64,000 nt of DNA from [Phormidium] sp. LEGE 05292 (GCF_015207735.1 NZ_JADEWG010000001.1:1-64000), one strand, 5' to 3'; positions 35,174 through 44,303 are shown, counted from the first letter of the stretch. Program-made: numbers and translations. The notes: generated from the letters alone by a model not told the origin.

Positions 35174-37594
35174 ATGTCCGATCTACTCCATGCGGTAATT
35201 AATAGTGAAGAAAAAACTGATTTACGGCATTTTATCAGCGATTTGCGTCATCAAGAAAAACGATATTTACTCCGCAATGATATTCTGAATAGTTTTGTTA
35301 ATTACTGCATTAATTACCAAAAATCTTCGGAATTTCAAGAACACTCAAATTTTGGTAAACTGATATATTATACTCAAGAGATTATTATTGAAGATGGTAG
35401 CCTTTGCTTAATAATTCGTCCCAAAATTGCCTCCCAAGAAGTTTATCGACTCACAGAAGATTTTAAAATTCAACCCCTGACCGTACAGGAATTGCTGGAT
35501 GTACGAGACTTACTGGTTAACCATTTTCATCCCAATGAAGGGGACATATTTGAAATTGATTTCGGCCCTTTTTACGACTATTCTCCCACAATTCGCGATC
35601 CGAAAAATATCGGCAAAGGAGTACAATTCCTAAACCGTTTCCTTTCTAGTAAATTATTGCAAGATTCGCAAAAATGGTTAGAAGCTTTATATAAATTTCT
35701 CAGCTTACATTCCTACAATAATTTACAACTACTAATTAACGATCGCATTAAATCCCAGCAAGAACTTTCCGATCGCGTCAAGCAAGGATTAAAATTTGTT
35801 AGTAATCGTCCAACCAATGAACCCTACGAACAATTCCGCTATGAATTACAAGCAATGGGATTTGAACCAGGTTGGGGAAATACAGCTAATAGAGTGCGAG
35901 AAACTTTGTCCTTGCTTGATGAATTAATTGATTCTCCAGATCCGCAAACTTTGGAAGCATTTATTTCTCGCATTCCCATGATTTTTCGTGTGGTTTTAGT
36001 TTCGCCTCACGGATGGTTTGGACAAGAAGGCGTTTTAGGTCGTCCAGACACAGGAGGACAGGTAGTTTATGTGCTTGACCAAGCAAAAAGTTTAGAACAA
36101 GATTTACAAGAACATATATCATTAACCGGATTAGATGTTTTGGGTGTGCAATCAAAAGTAATTATTCTCACCCGCTTAATTCCTAATAGTGATGGCACTC
36201 GTTCTAATCAACGTTTGGAGAAAGTTCACGGGACAGAAAACGCTTGGATTTTGCGCGTACCTTTCCGGGAATATAACCCGAATATTACTCACAATTGGAT
36301 TTCGCGATTTGAAATTTGGCCTTATTTAGAAACTTACGCTATAGATGCAGAAAGAGAACTTTTGGCAGAGTTTCAAGGACGACCAGATTTTATTGTCGGT
36401 AACTATTCAGATGGTAATTTAGTAGCTTTCTTGTTGTCCAGACGGTTGAAAGTCACTCAATGTAATATTGCTCATGCTTTGGAAAAATCTAAGTATTTAT
36501 TTAGCAATCTTTACTGGCAAGAATCAGACGATAAATATCATTTTTCTTTGCAATTTACTGCTGATTTAATTGCTATGAATGCTGCGAATTTCATCATCAG
36601 TAGCACTTATCAAGAAATTGTGGGGACACCGGATAGTGTGGGACAGTATGAGTCTTACAAATGTTTCACGATGCCCGAACTTTATCATGTGGTGAATGGC
36701 ATTGAATTGTTTAGTCCAAAATTTAATGTAGTACCGCCTGGGGTGAATGAAAATGTTTATTTACCTTATAACCTTGAAGAAGAAAGAATTCCTAGCGATC
36801 GCGACCGACTAGAACAAATGTTATTCATTCAAGAAGACCCCGAACATATTTTTGGCAAATTGGACGATCCTAGCAAGCGTCCGTTGTTTTCAATGGCGCG
36901 TCTTGACCGAATTAAAAATATGACTGGTTTAGCAGAATGCTTTGGCAAAAGTCAAGCTTTACAAGAACGTTATAACCTCATTTTAATTGCAGGTAAATTG
37001 CAGGTTGAAGATTCGGACGATAATGAGGAAAAAGACGAAATTGAAAAGCTTTACCGCATTATTGAAGAACACAATCTCTACGGTAAAATTCGTTGGTTAG
37101 GTGTGCGTTTACCGAAGAATGATTCAGGAGAAATTTATCGGATAATTGCCGATCGCCAAGGCATTTTTGTTCAACCTGCTTTGTTTGAAGCTTTCGGTTT
37201 AACTATCTTAGAAGCAATGATTTCGGGATTACCAACTTTTGCAACTCAATTTGGTGGGCCATTAGAAATTATTCAAGACAAAGTAAACGGGTTTTATATT
37301 AACCCAACCAACTTAGAAGAAACCGCAGAGAAAATTATGGAGTTTATCTCTAATTGCGATCAAAACTCAAGGTATTGGGAGGAAATTTCTCAGCGAGGAA
37401 TAGAACGGGTTTATAGCACCTACACTTGGAAAATACACACTAACAAATTGTTATCTTTGGCGCGGATTTATGGCTTTTGGAACTTTACTTCTCAGGAAAA
37501 CCGAGAAGATTTGTTACGATATTTAGAATCTTTGTTCTATCTGCTTTATAAACCAAGAGCACAACGTTTGTTAGAACAACATAATCACTCATAA
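35174..37594 (+). CDS. susA: Sucrose synthase
   Basis: The frame is open from 35135, but the ATG at 35174 (MSDLLHAVINSEEK) is preceded by AAAGGAAGG and gives 806 residues, exactly the cyanobacterial SusA length. The N-terminal regulatory domain (about 1-260) and GT4 glycosyltransferase core follow (HGWFGQEGVLGRPDTGGQVV; C-terminal EAFGLTILEAMISGLPTFAT with the E-x7-E nucleotide-sugar motif). It reversibly makes UDP- or ADP-glucose and fructose from sucrose, mainly cleaving sucrose to feed polysaccharide or diazotrophic metabolism. It is monocistronic as far as the sequence shows; HIP1 sites lie directly after the stop. Confidence 0.95.
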   Translation: MSDLLHAVINSEEKTDLRHFISDLRHQEKRYLLRNDILNSFVNYCINYQKSSEFQEHSNFGKLIYYTQEIIIEDGSLCLIIRPKIASQEVYRLTEDFKIQPLTVQELLDVRDLLVNHFHPNEGDIFEIDFGPFYDYSPTIRDPKNIGKGVQFLNRFLSSKLLQDSQKWLEALYKFLSLHSYNNLQLLINDRIKSQQELSDRVKQGLKFVSNRPTNEPYEQFRYELQAMGFEPGWGNTANRVRETLSLLDELIDSPDPQTLEAFISRIPMIFRVVLVSPHGWFGQEGVLGRPDTGGQVVYVLDQAKSLEQDLQEHISLTGLDVLGVQSKVIILTRLIPNSDGTRSNQRLEKVHGTENAWILRVPFREYNPNITHNWISRFEIWPYLETYAIDAERELLAEFQGRPDFIVGNYSDGNLVAFLLSRRLKVTQCNIAHALEKSKYLFSNLYWQESDDKYHFSLQFTADLIAMNAANFIISSTYQEIVGTPDSVGQYESYKCFTMPELYHVVNGIELFSPKFNVVPPGVNENVYLPYNLEEERIPSDRDRLEQMLFIQEDPEHIFGKLDDPSKRPLFSMARLDRIKNMTGLAECFGKSQALQERYNLILIAGKLQVEDSDDNEEKDEIEKLYRIIEEHNLYGKIRWLGVRLPKNDSGEIYRIIADRQGIFVQPALFEAFGLTILEAMISGLPTFATQFGGPLEIIQDKVNGFYINPTNLEETAEKIMEFISNCDQNSRYWEEISQRGIERVYSTYTWKIHTNKLLSLARIYGFWNFTSQENREDLLRYLESLFYLLYKPRAQRLLEQHNHS

Positions 37595-37787
37595 AAATAG
37601 CGATCGCTAGGTGGACAGCGAAGCGATCGCTAAATGAACAGTAACCTTGACACAGTATGTTGATGTTTCCCAAATACAGCAAGAACTGTATTTCAACAAT
37701 TACAAATTAACCTGTGATTGATTAATGTTGACTTACCCAAAAGGGCGATCAATAATTAAAATCAATTTGATTTAGTGCCTTTCAATC

Positions 37788-37975
37788 TTTTGAACTGACA
37801 ATTCCATCAATTAGCAAATTTCAATATTTTTGGAAGTTTTTAACAGTAGCTTCCGTTTTTGCCCAAAGATGTCATCGCTCGTCACAGGATAATCAAATAT
37901 ATTCCAACGTTCTTGCCAGAAAGTAACATAATAATCTCTGCTACCATGACTTAAAGTTGGGAAAAAACTGGCTTA
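37788..37975 (-). pseudogene. Decayed second peptidoglycan-binding domain of the adjacent mini-gene
   Basis: Reading on past the stop of the 69-residue gene, the minus strand still encodes recognisable remains of the second domain found intact in the 148-residue paralogue. GSRDYYVTFWQERWNIFDYP matches STGYYVTLLQDRLNVIGYP. After a frameshift, TEATVKNFQKY then stop then NLLIDGIV matches TEAAVKMFQKAQGLVVDGIV. Several stops and at least two frame changes show that it is dead. The rest of 37595-37787 holds HIP1 sites and no gene. Confidence 0.8.
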
Positions 37976-38185
37976 CTAAGAAAGCAAAGCATTCCAAGTT
38001 TTTGGCCCAACAACTCCGTCTACTGCTAAACCGTGACTCTTTTGAAATTGCTTAACTGCTGCTACAGTATGTGGCCCAAAATCTCCGTCAACTTTTAAAG
38101 AGTAACCTTTTTTATTGAGGAGTTGTTGTAAGTATTTTACATCGTTGCCTTTGCTGCCTGAACTGATAACTGGTCTAGATGGCAT
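37976..38185 (-). CDS. Single peptidoglycan-binding-domain mini-protein (truncated paralogue)
   Basis: 69 residues, essentially one PG_binding_1 domain (GSKGNDVKYLQQLLNKKGYS, KVDGDFGPHTVAAVKQFQ, DGVVGPKTWNALL). No signal peptide or catalytic domain. It is the first half of a former two-domain gene, whose second half is decayed downstream. The retained half is uninterrupted and keeps the shared leader and start, so it may still be expressed. It is a member of a four-gene tandem array on the minus strand. Confidence 0.82.
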   Translation of the reverse strand: MPSRPVISSGSKGNDVKYLQQLLNKKGYSLKVDGDFGPHTVAAVKQFQKSHGLAVDGVVGPKTWNALLS

Positions 38186-38283
38186 TTTATTTACTCCAGA
38201 AATTGAATGTTTGTTTCTACATTTCTAAATTAACTCTTATGGAGTAAAATATGCAGTACCCCCAAGGGTAGTTTACCTAAAAA
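38186..38283 (-). promoter_or_regulatory. Conserved leader, array copy A
   Basis: This ~95-bp leader is shared by all four mini-genes. It has an operator-like TACCC-N4-GGGTA at 38257-38270, directly joined to a conserved GTACTGCATATTT. An AGAAA.GTAGAAACAAACATTCAATTTC block follows, then GGAG about 8 bases before the ATG. Conservation of non-coding DNA at this level implies a common promoter or regulator. Confidence 0.6.
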
Positions 38284-38301
38284 CTATTAATAGCTTTAAA
38301 T

Positions 38302-38343
38302 AAAAAAATAGCGATATCTCCCTTTAAGAGCGATCGCTATTGT
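38302..38343 (-). terminator. HIP1-containing hairpin after the 148-residue mini-gene
   Basis: An imperfect inverted repeat (AAAAATAGCGATATCT with AGAGCGATCGCTATT) lies 65-105 bp past the stop, with A/T-rich flanks. It is related to the perfect hairpin at 39467-39511. Confidence 0.5.
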
Positions 38344-38407
38344 TGGTTATGAACTAATCGAAAATAACTTAGAATTACTGATAACAATCGGGATTAATTA
38401 GTGAAAA

Positions 38408-38854
38408 TTAATAATCGATCGCGTAGAGTTCACTCCAAGTATATTTTCCGACAATTCCATCAACTACCAAACCTTGAGCTTTTTGGAACATTTTTACAGC
38501 TGCTTCTGTTTTTTCTCCAAAGATGCCATCGATCTTCAAAGGATAACCGATTACATTTAGGCGATCTTGCAACAAAGTCACATAATAACCTGTGCTATCA
38601 CGACGTAATATTGGGTATTTACTTGGCTCGTCAGGAAGCAAAGCATTCCAAGTTTTCTCGCCAACAATTCCGTCTACTGTTAAATCGCGACTCTGTTGAA
38701 ATTTCTTAACCGCAGCTTCAGTAAGTTTGCCAAAATCTCCGTCAACCTTTAAGGAATAACCATAAGAATTGAGGATTTCTTGGAGGAATTTAACATCATC
38801 ACCTTTGCTACCTTTACTCAAAGTTGGTAAAGAACATTCACATTGAACTTGCAT
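38408..38854 (-). CDS. Two-domain peptidoglycan-binding mini-protein
   Basis: 148 residues, two PG_binding_1 domains in tandem (about 10-70 and 78-145; cores KGDDVKFLQEILNSYGYS / FGKLTEAAVKKFQ and STGYYVTLLQDRLNVIGYP / FGEKTEAAVKMFQ). No catalytic domain and no signal peptide. The N-terminus holds two cysteines (QCECSL). Domains of this type usually target enzymes to cell-wall glycan; as stand-alone proteins their role is unknown. It is probably the intact form from which the neighbouring 69-residue gene decayed. Confidence 0.85.
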   Translation of the reverse strand: MQVQCECSLPTLSKGSKGDDVKFLQEILNSYGYSLKVDGDFGKLTEAAVKKFQQSRDLTVDGIVGEKTWNALLPDEPSKYPILRRDSTGYYVTLLQDRLNVIGYPLKIDGIFGEKTEAAVKMFQKAQGLVVDGIVGKYTWSELYAIDY

Positions 38855-38950
38855 TTTATTGACTCCAAAGATTAAATGTTTGTGTCTACATCTCTAAAGT
38901 AACTTTCCCCTATTGAAATATGCAGTACCCACTAGTGTAATTTACCTATT
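38855..38950 (-). promoter_or_regulatory. Conserved leader, array copy B
   Basis: The same leader as the other copies, with the palindrome at 38926-38939 (TACCC-N4-GTGTA, one mismatch in the second half), the GTACTGCATATTT box and the ACAAACATTTAAT block. Confidence 0.55.
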
Positions 38951-38982
38951 TAGCTAATTCAAACCATTGATTAATTTAGATA

Positions 38983-39024
38983 AAAAACAGCGATCTCTCT
39001 TCAAGAAGAGCGATCGCCATTTTC
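38983..39024 (-). terminator. HIP1-containing hairpin after the 85-residue mini-gene
   Basis: AAAACAGCGATCTCTCTT pairs, with three mismatches, with AAGAGCGATCGCCATTTT about 60 bp past the stop. Confidence 0.5.
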
Positions 39025-39080
39025 AAGTCTTATCTAATTAATAAATCGATTAATCGAAAGTAACCCAAAGGGATGAATTA

Positions 39081-39338
39081 TCAGTAAGCGAGTTTTAAAA
39101 TAGCATCGCCTAAAGCACGCCAAGTTTTTGGCCCAACGATACCATCAACTTTCAAACCGTGAGCTTTTTGGAAGTTTTTGACAGCAGATTCAGTCTCAGC
39201 ATTGAACTGGGCATCGAAGTGATCCTTCTGATATTTAATAGCAATCAGAACTTGCTGTAAAAAGCGCACTGCTTCACCAGAAGTACCCTTTTGCAAAACG
39301 GGCATATTGATTGTTGTAGCTTGCGTAGTGGATTCCAT
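39081..39338 (-). CDS. Single peptidoglycan-binding-domain mini-protein
   Basis: 85 residues: a Thr-rich N-terminus (MESTTQATTINMPVL) and one PG_binding_1 domain (TSGEAVRFLQQVLIAIKYQ, FNAETESAVKNFQKAHGLKV, DGIVGPKTWRALG). It is closest to the 87-residue gene next in the array, with a near-identical C-terminus (RALG(D/E)AILKL). No secretion signal is seen. It has its own conserved leader and a terminator-like hairpin on each side, so each array unit may be transcribed alone. Confidence 0.85.
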   Translation of the reverse strand: MESTTQATTINMPVLQKGTSGEAVRFLQQVLIAIKYQKDHFDAQFNAETESAVKNFQKAHGLKVDGIVGPKTWRALGDAILKLAY

Positions 39339-39437
39339 TTTTTTGACTCCAGAAATTGAATGTTTGTTTCTACATTTCCAAAGTAATTATTCTGGAGCAA
39401 AATATGCAGTACCCGCTAGGGTAATTTATCTATTTAG
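39339..39437 (-). promoter_or_regulatory. Conserved leader, array copy C
   Basis: The shared leader with a perfect TACCC-N4-GGGTA at 39410-39423, the adjoining GTACTGCATATTT box and a GGAG ribosome site close to the ATG. Confidence 0.6.
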
Positions 39438-39466
39438 CTAATTTAAATCCTTAATTACTTGAGATA

Positions 39467-39511
39467 AAAAAATAGCGATCGCTAGCAGTTGGAGAGCGAT
39501 CGCTATTTTTT
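39467..39511 (-). terminator. Perfect HIP1 hairpin terminator
   Basis: AAAAAATAGCGATCGCT (39467-39483) and AGCGATCGCTATTTTTT (39495-39511) form a perfect 17-bp stem with an 11-base loop, ending in a T-run in either direction. It lies 53-97 bp past the 87-residue mini-gene, a convincing bidirectional intrinsic terminator built around GCGATCGC. Confidence 0.7.
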
Positions 39512-39563
39512 CTTGTTATCTAGTTAAGGAATCGATTAATCGAAAGTAACTCAAAAGAATAAA

Positions 39564-39827
39564 TTAGCAGCAGGTGAGTTTTAAAATAGCTTCGCCTAAA
39601 GCACGCCAAGTTTTTGGTCCAACTATACCATCATCTGCCAAATCACCCTCTGCTTGGAAGTTTTTGACAACTTTTTGAGTTTCAGTTCCGAAGACTGCAT
39701 CAAAGGAAATCTGATATCCAAGAGCAATCAGGACTTGCTGTAAAAAGCGCACTGCTTCACCAGAAGTACCAATTTTTAAAACAGGCAAGGAGATATTGAT
39801 TGTTGTTGTTTCGTTAGTGGTTTGCAT
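39564..39827 (-). CDS. Single peptidoglycan-binding-domain mini-protein
   Basis: 87 residues: a Thr-rich N-terminus (MQTTNETTTINISLPVL), then one PG_binding_1 domain (TSGEAVRFLQQVLIALGYQI, FGTETQKVVKNFQ, DGIVGPKTWRALG), ending in CC. It is the most upstream member of the minus-strand array. The usual GL(A/K)VDG stretch is DLADDG here. Function is unknown; a cell-wall interaction is the family expectation. Confidence 0.84.
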   Translation of the reverse strand: MQTTNETTTINISLPVLKIGTSGEAVRFLQQVLIALGYQISFDAVFGTETQKVVKNFQAEGDLADDGIVGPKTWRALGEAILKLTCC

Positions 39828-39920
39828 TTTGTTTACTCTAGAAATTGAATGTTTGTTTCTACATTTCTAAAGTAATTATTCTGGGGGTAAATATGCAGTA
39901 CCCCGTTAGGGTAAACTTGA
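39828..39920 (-). promoter_or_regulatory. Conserved leader, array copy D
   Basis: The shared leader; here the palindrome is TACCC-N5-GGGTA at 39899-39913. The homology ends at about 39915, which defines the outer limit of the duplicated unit. Confidence 0.58.
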
Positions 39921-40005
39921 AAATTCTCAGTTACTAACAGAATATTGACTCAAATTCCTACACGAAACCAAAGCGATATTCGTTACAACAAACGTTTTCT
40001 AGTTC

Positions 40006-40061
40006 GTTGTGACGACTTCAGTCGTTCTCTTGAGAAAATAAACGACTGAAGTCGTTACAAC
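40006..40061 (-). repeat. ACGACTGAAGTCGT-type inverted repeat after cax
   Basis: Two 21-base arms (40006-40026 and 40041-40061) pair at 20 of 21 positions around a 14-base loop. They end 20 bp past the antiporter stop, so the hairpin can terminate that transcript. Single arms of the same family recur at 46424-46447 and 51600-51622. Confidence 0.7.
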
Positions 40062-40080
40062 AGACGATTACAACAGAGGG

Positions 40081-41208
40081 TTAACCGATGCCTTCAATTA
40101 CGGGATGGAAGTAGAAAGCTATGCCTAAAACTGTGTAAGCTGCTAATAGTAAAGTTCCTTCCAACCAGTTCGATCGCCCATCCGAACTAATGGAATTAGC
40201 AATTAACACAGCTACAGCTACAGCTACTAACTCAAATGGATTAAAATCTAAATCCATTGGTTGACCCAATATAAAACCAGCTAAAACTAATACAGGTGCG
40301 ACAAACAAAGCAATTTGTAAACTTGAACCTACGGCAACGGAAACGGAAAGATCCATTTTATTTTTCATTGCCACAGTAACAGCTGTAGCGTGTTCCGCAG
40401 CGTTACCAACAATGGGAACAATGATTACACCAGTGAACAAAGCTGTTAATCCTAAACTTTCGGTTGCTACTTCCAAAGAATCAACTAAAAGTTCTGATTC
40501 CACTGCTACCATCAAAGTGCAAGCTAATAGTATGCCAATCCATAAAGGTAAGTTTACTTTACCACCTGATTCTTCATCAGCAAGATTTGATTCGGCTAAT
40601 GCTTCTAACTCTTCGGACTCTACATCTGCTACACCTGCATCGTAGAGATAAGAGTGGGTACGCATAGAAAACAGCAAAGTCAATCCGTAAACTATGATTA
40701 AGACGATCGCCACTGCGCTAGAAAGAGTTTGCATTGTAGCTTCAGAAATTCCTGGGGAGGTGTAATTTACCATTGTGGGCAATAACATGGCAATTACAGC
40801 TAAATTCATAGAAGAAGCGTTAACACGAGCAACTATCGGCTGAAATTCTTGCTCTTTGTAACGTAACCCTCCTAAAAGCATGGAAAGCCCCATGACTAAA
40901 AGCAAGTTTCCAATAATTGAACCTGTAATGCTGGCTTTCACCACATCAATAATTCCAGCCTTCAGCGCCACCAAGCCGATAATTAGTTCCGTAGCATTAC
41001 CAAAAGTAGCATTTAACAACCCCCCCAAGGAAGGGCCAAGAACTACGGCAATTTCTTCTGTGGCAGTTCCCATCCAAGCTGCCAAGGGCAAAATTGCTAA
41101 AGCTGAGGTGATGAATATTACAGTTTCACCCCAATGAAGGAAGTGTGCGGCAATGGAAATCGGGATGAAAATTAAAAGGGCTAGGAAAATTTTATCTTTA
41201 CTCAACAT
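40081..41208 (-). CDS. cax: Ca2+/H+ antiporter, CaCA superfamily CAX
   Basis: 375 residues, about 11 membrane helices in two inverted halves. The alpha-repeat motifs are both present: GGLLNATFGNATELIIGL (about 62-79) and VPIVGNAAEHATAVTVAM in the second half. An acidic loop (VESEELEALAESNLADEESG) lies between the halves, as in other bacterial CAX proteins. It exports Ca2+ in exchange for protons and contributes to salt and alkaline tolerance in cyanobacteria. It is monocistronic, between the mini-gene array and the GH57 gene. Confidence 0.93.
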   Translation of the reverse strand: MLSKDKIFLALLIFIPISIAAHFLHWGETVIFITSALAILPLAAWMGTATEEIAVVLGPSLGGLLNATFGNATELIIGLVALKAGIIDVVKASITGSIIGNLLLVMGLSMLLGGLRYKEQEFQPIVARVNASSMNLAVIAMLLPTMVNYTSPGISEATMQTLSSAVAIVLIIVYGLTLLFSMRTHSYLYDAGVADVESEELEALAESNLADEESGGKVNLPLWIGILLACTLMVAVESELLVDSLEVATESLGLTALFTGVIIVPIVGNAAEHATAVTVAMKNKMDLSVSVAVGSSLQIALFVAPVLVLAGFILGQPMDLDFNPFELVAVAVAVLIANSISSDGRSNWLEGTLLLAAYTVLGIAFYFHPVIEGIG

Positions 41209-41647
41209 TTAGTTTTCCGTGTTTTGGTTCATTACGTATTATGCACAAGGTTAGAAAAGTATAAAACTAAAGCAGCTAATAAAATCCTTCTTTGGATGTA
41301 AAGCGTAGCGGTAATAGTAAAAAATTATTTATTTTATTTACTAAATTTGGGAATTCTTAATTTAAATTTTTAATTGTAGTTAATTTTCATTAATTATTGT
41401 GGAACAATTCTAAATTTTAGGTTTTAATCGAGAAAGATAAAAGAAAATACCTACCCTCGGTGTCATGCTTTTATTTCCAAAGTAAAAGATCGTATGTAGT
41501 AAGGTTCTCGATCGCTACGGATTACGTCAACTATCTATTAGTCTTTGATCCCCAGCTATAGCCAAAAAATACCGACCTGAAAGGCGAAAAGCCAATCCCA
41601 AGGCGGTTTGACAAGCTGTTTAACCTTTCAAATTGGACTTAGTACTT
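41209..41647. other. Gene-free region upstream of the GH57 gene
   Basis: About 440 bp between divergent genes, AT-rich to 41440. No ORF, tRNA or strong repeat is seen. It should hold the promoters of cax and the GH57 gene. Confidence 0.5.
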
Positions 41648-44290
41648 ATGACTGCTTTCGCAGATTTACCAACTTCCCTCACTGGGAAAACTGATAACAT
41701 CACGGCATTAACAACTGATAATCAATCGGGGATCGATCCCCAACAAATTACCGGAGTTTTTGTCACGGTTCACGGACATTTCTATCAGCCACCAAGGGAA
41801 AATCCTTATTTGGATGCGATCGAAAGACAACCAAGTGCATCACCTTTTCATGATTGGAATGAACGAATTCACCACGAGTGCTATCGTCCCAATGCCTTCG
41901 CAAGGGTATTAAATGACAAGGGAGAACTAGTGGGGATCATTAATAACTATGAATACATGAGTTTTAATATTGGGCCTACACTCATGTCATGGTTAGAAAA
42001 ATATGATTTAGAAGTTTACCAAAGAATTTTAGAAGCAGACCGGAAAAGTTGCGATCGCCTAAACGGACATGGAAATGCGATCGCCCAAGTTTACAACCAC
42101 ATCATCATGCCTTTGGCGAACACTAGGGACAAATACACCCAAATTCGCTGGGGCAAAGAAGACTTCCGTTCCCGCTTTAACCGCGATCCCGAAGGAATGT
42201 GGTTAGCGGAAACCGCCGTAGATTATGCTACCTTAGAAGCGGTAATTGCTGAGGGCATTCGCTTCTTAATTTTGGCACCTTCCCAAGCCCAACGTTGCCG
42301 ACCTTTACCCACAGCCGAACAACCGGAATCAGAGTGGTTAGAAGTGGGAGGGGCACAAATCGATCCCACCCGACCTTACCGTTGTTTTCTGCCCGGAACT
42401 GACAAATTTATCGATATTTTCTTCTACGACGGCCCAATCTCCAGAGATATGGGCTTTAATGATGTGCTCAATAGTTCCCATAACTTAGCGGGACGAATCG
42501 GCATGGCAATCCAAGGGGATCGTCGTCCCGCCCAATTAATTTCTGCTGCTACCGATGGCGAAACTTTTGGACATCACAAGCATGGCACAGAAAAATGTCT
42601 AGCTTATGCTTTTACCAGCGAGTTTGCCAGTCGGGGTTGGCAAGTTACCAACTTCGCCCATTATTTAAGCTTGAATCCCCCCGCTTGGGAAGTGGAACTA
42701 AAACCTGTGACTGCTTGGAGTTGTAGTCACGGGGTCGATCGCTGGCAAGAAGACTGCGGTTGTGGTGGTGGTGGCGGATGGCACCAAAAATGGCGGCGAC
42801 CTTTGCGGGATGCGTTAGATTGGTTACGCGATCGCTTGATTGAAGTTTACGAGGAAGTGGGACGGAAGTATTTCCTCGATCCTTGGCAAGCTAGGGATGA
42901 GTATATTAAGGTGATTCGCGATCGATCTGCTGCTAATGTCGAACATTTCTTAATTAGACATCAATCGCGAAAACTTCAATCCGCAGAAAGAATTGATGCT
43001 TTGCGTTTGTTAGAAATGCAGCGTCATGCTTTGCTAATGTACACCAGTTGCGGTTGGTTTTTTGAAGAAATCTCTCGCCCCGAAGGTGTGCAAATTCTCC
43101 GCTATGCTTCCCGCGCCTTAGAATTAGCTGGAGAAGTGGCAGGTGTACATTTAGAAAAAGAGTTTGTCGATCGTCTCGCCCTCGCCTCCAGCAACGTCGA
43201 TACTTTCCGCAACGGCGATGAAGTTTACCGTCAGTTAGTAGTTTCTGCACAGGTTAACTTCCAACAAGTCGCTGCACATTATGCCATTTCTTCTCTGTTT
43301 ACCACTTATCAACCCGAACATCGCGTCTATTGTTACACCGCTAATCAAGTAGATTACCAATTGCAACGCATGGGGCCGTTAACTTTAGCAGTAGGTCGAT
43401 TGCAATTGGTGTCAGAAATTACTTGGGAAAGTGCGGATTTAACCTTTGCAGTGTTGCATTTAGGCGGTTGGGATTTCCACTGTTGTATTAAGCGATTTAC
43501 TACCCGTCGCACTTATACGCAAATGAAAGAGCAATTATTTGATGTTTTGCAACAGGCAAGTGCGGCACAAGTAATTTTAGCAATGGTTAAATTGTTTGGC
43601 GATCAAAACTTTAATTTAGAGAATTTGTTTGCTGAAGAACGCCATCGGATTATGCGTTTATTAACGCAAGAAACTTTGGTGCGGTTGGATCAACTTTATA
43701 CCCAAGTTTATCGGGATAATTTTGGTGTATTGCGGGCATTTCATCGGGATGAGTTGCAAGTACCGCAAGAGTTACAAGTAGCAGCGGAAATTGCTTTGAG
43801 TAATCGGGCGATTGTGACAATGCGATCGCTAGAACAAGTAATCAGCGATTCAACTTTTGACGATCCATTAGTGGGATTAGCAGAAATAGGCGAGTTGGAA
43901 GCAGTTGCGATCGAAGCTAACAGTATGGGTTGTCAGCTGAAAATCCGCGAAGGTAAGCAAATGATGGAACGGTTGATTTTGCGATCGCTTTGGCATCTGT
44001 TACATGATGCTAATCCCACCACAATGGAAGCAGAGATTCATCGTTTAGAACGCATGGTTGATGTTAGCTATCGGCTGAATCTTGGCTTGTCTTTAGACCG
44101 GGCACAGGAAATCTTTGCTAATGCTTTGTCGAAGCAAATTATGCCTAACTTAGTTCCGGTAAGCGCGGTTTTGGATGGGGGAAAAGGCGACCGATCTCCT
44201 GCTTGGGAATTAACCCAAATGCGTCCATTAATTCGCTTAGCTGAAAAACTCAAAGTTGACATCGACTTTTGGGTAAGTCAGTTACTTTAA
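41648..44290 (+). CDS. GH57-type glycoside hydrolase with DUF3536
   Basis: An in-frame TTG at 41633 exists, but the ATG at 41648 (MTAFADLPTS) is preferred, giving 880 residues. The N-terminal catalytic barrel resembles GH57 (VTVHGHFYQPPRENPYLD, GMWLAETAVDYATLEAVIAE, TDGETFGHHKHGTEK with the probable acid Asp/Glu). The C-terminal half matches DUF3536. Relatives act on alpha-glucans and are found next to glycogen genes; the substrate here is not known. Its last 28 codons (WELTQMRPLIRLAEKLKVDI...) have an orphan near-copy about 2.1 kb downstream. Confidence 0.88.
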   Translation: MTAFADLPTSLTGKTDNITALTTDNQSGIDPQQITGVFVTVHGHFYQPPRENPYLDAIERQPSASPFHDWNERIHHECYRPNAFARVLNDKGELVGIINNYEYMSFNIGPTLMSWLEKYDLEVYQRILEADRKSCDRLNGHGNAIAQVYNHIIMPLANTRDKYTQIRWGKEDFRSRFNRDPEGMWLAETAVDYATLEAVIAEGIRFLILAPSQAQRCRPLPTAEQPESEWLEVGGAQIDPTRPYRCFLPGTDKFIDIFFYDGPISRDMGFNDVLNSSHNLAGRIGMAIQGDRRPAQLISAATDGETFGHHKHGTEKCLAYAFTSEFASRGWQVTNFAHYLSLNPPAWEVELKPVTAWSCSHGVDRWQEDCGCGGGGGWHQKWRRPLRDALDWLRDRLIEVYEEVGRKYFLDPWQARDEYIKVIRDRSAANVEHFLIRHQSRKLQSAERIDALRLLEMQRHALLMYTSCGWFFEEISRPEGVQILRYASRALELAGEVAGVHLEKEFVDRLALASSNVDTFRNGDEVYRQLVVSAQVNFQQVAAHYAISSLFTTYQPEHRVYCYTANQVDYQLQRMGPLTLAVGRLQLVSEITWESADLTFAVLHLGGWDFHCCIKRFTTRRTYTQMKEQLFDVLQQASAAQVILAMVKLFGDQNFNLENLFAEERHRIMRLLTQETLVRLDQLYTQVYRDNFGVLRAFHRDELQVPQELQVAAEIALSNRAIVTMRSLEQVISDSTFDDPLVGLAEIGELEAVAIEANSMGCQLKIREGKQMMERLILRSLWHLLHDANPTTMEAEIHRLERMVDVSYRLNLGLSLDRAQEIFANALSKQIMPNLVPVSAVLDGGKGDRSPAWELTQMRPLIRLAEKLKVDIDFWVSQLL

Positions 44291-44303
44291 TTTGGGGAAT
44301 CTA

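Noticed and set aside
40412-40667. Two overlapping plus-strand ORFs opposite cax
   Set aside because: Antisense shadows of the antiporter's acidic loop; low-complexity Ser/Leu runs.
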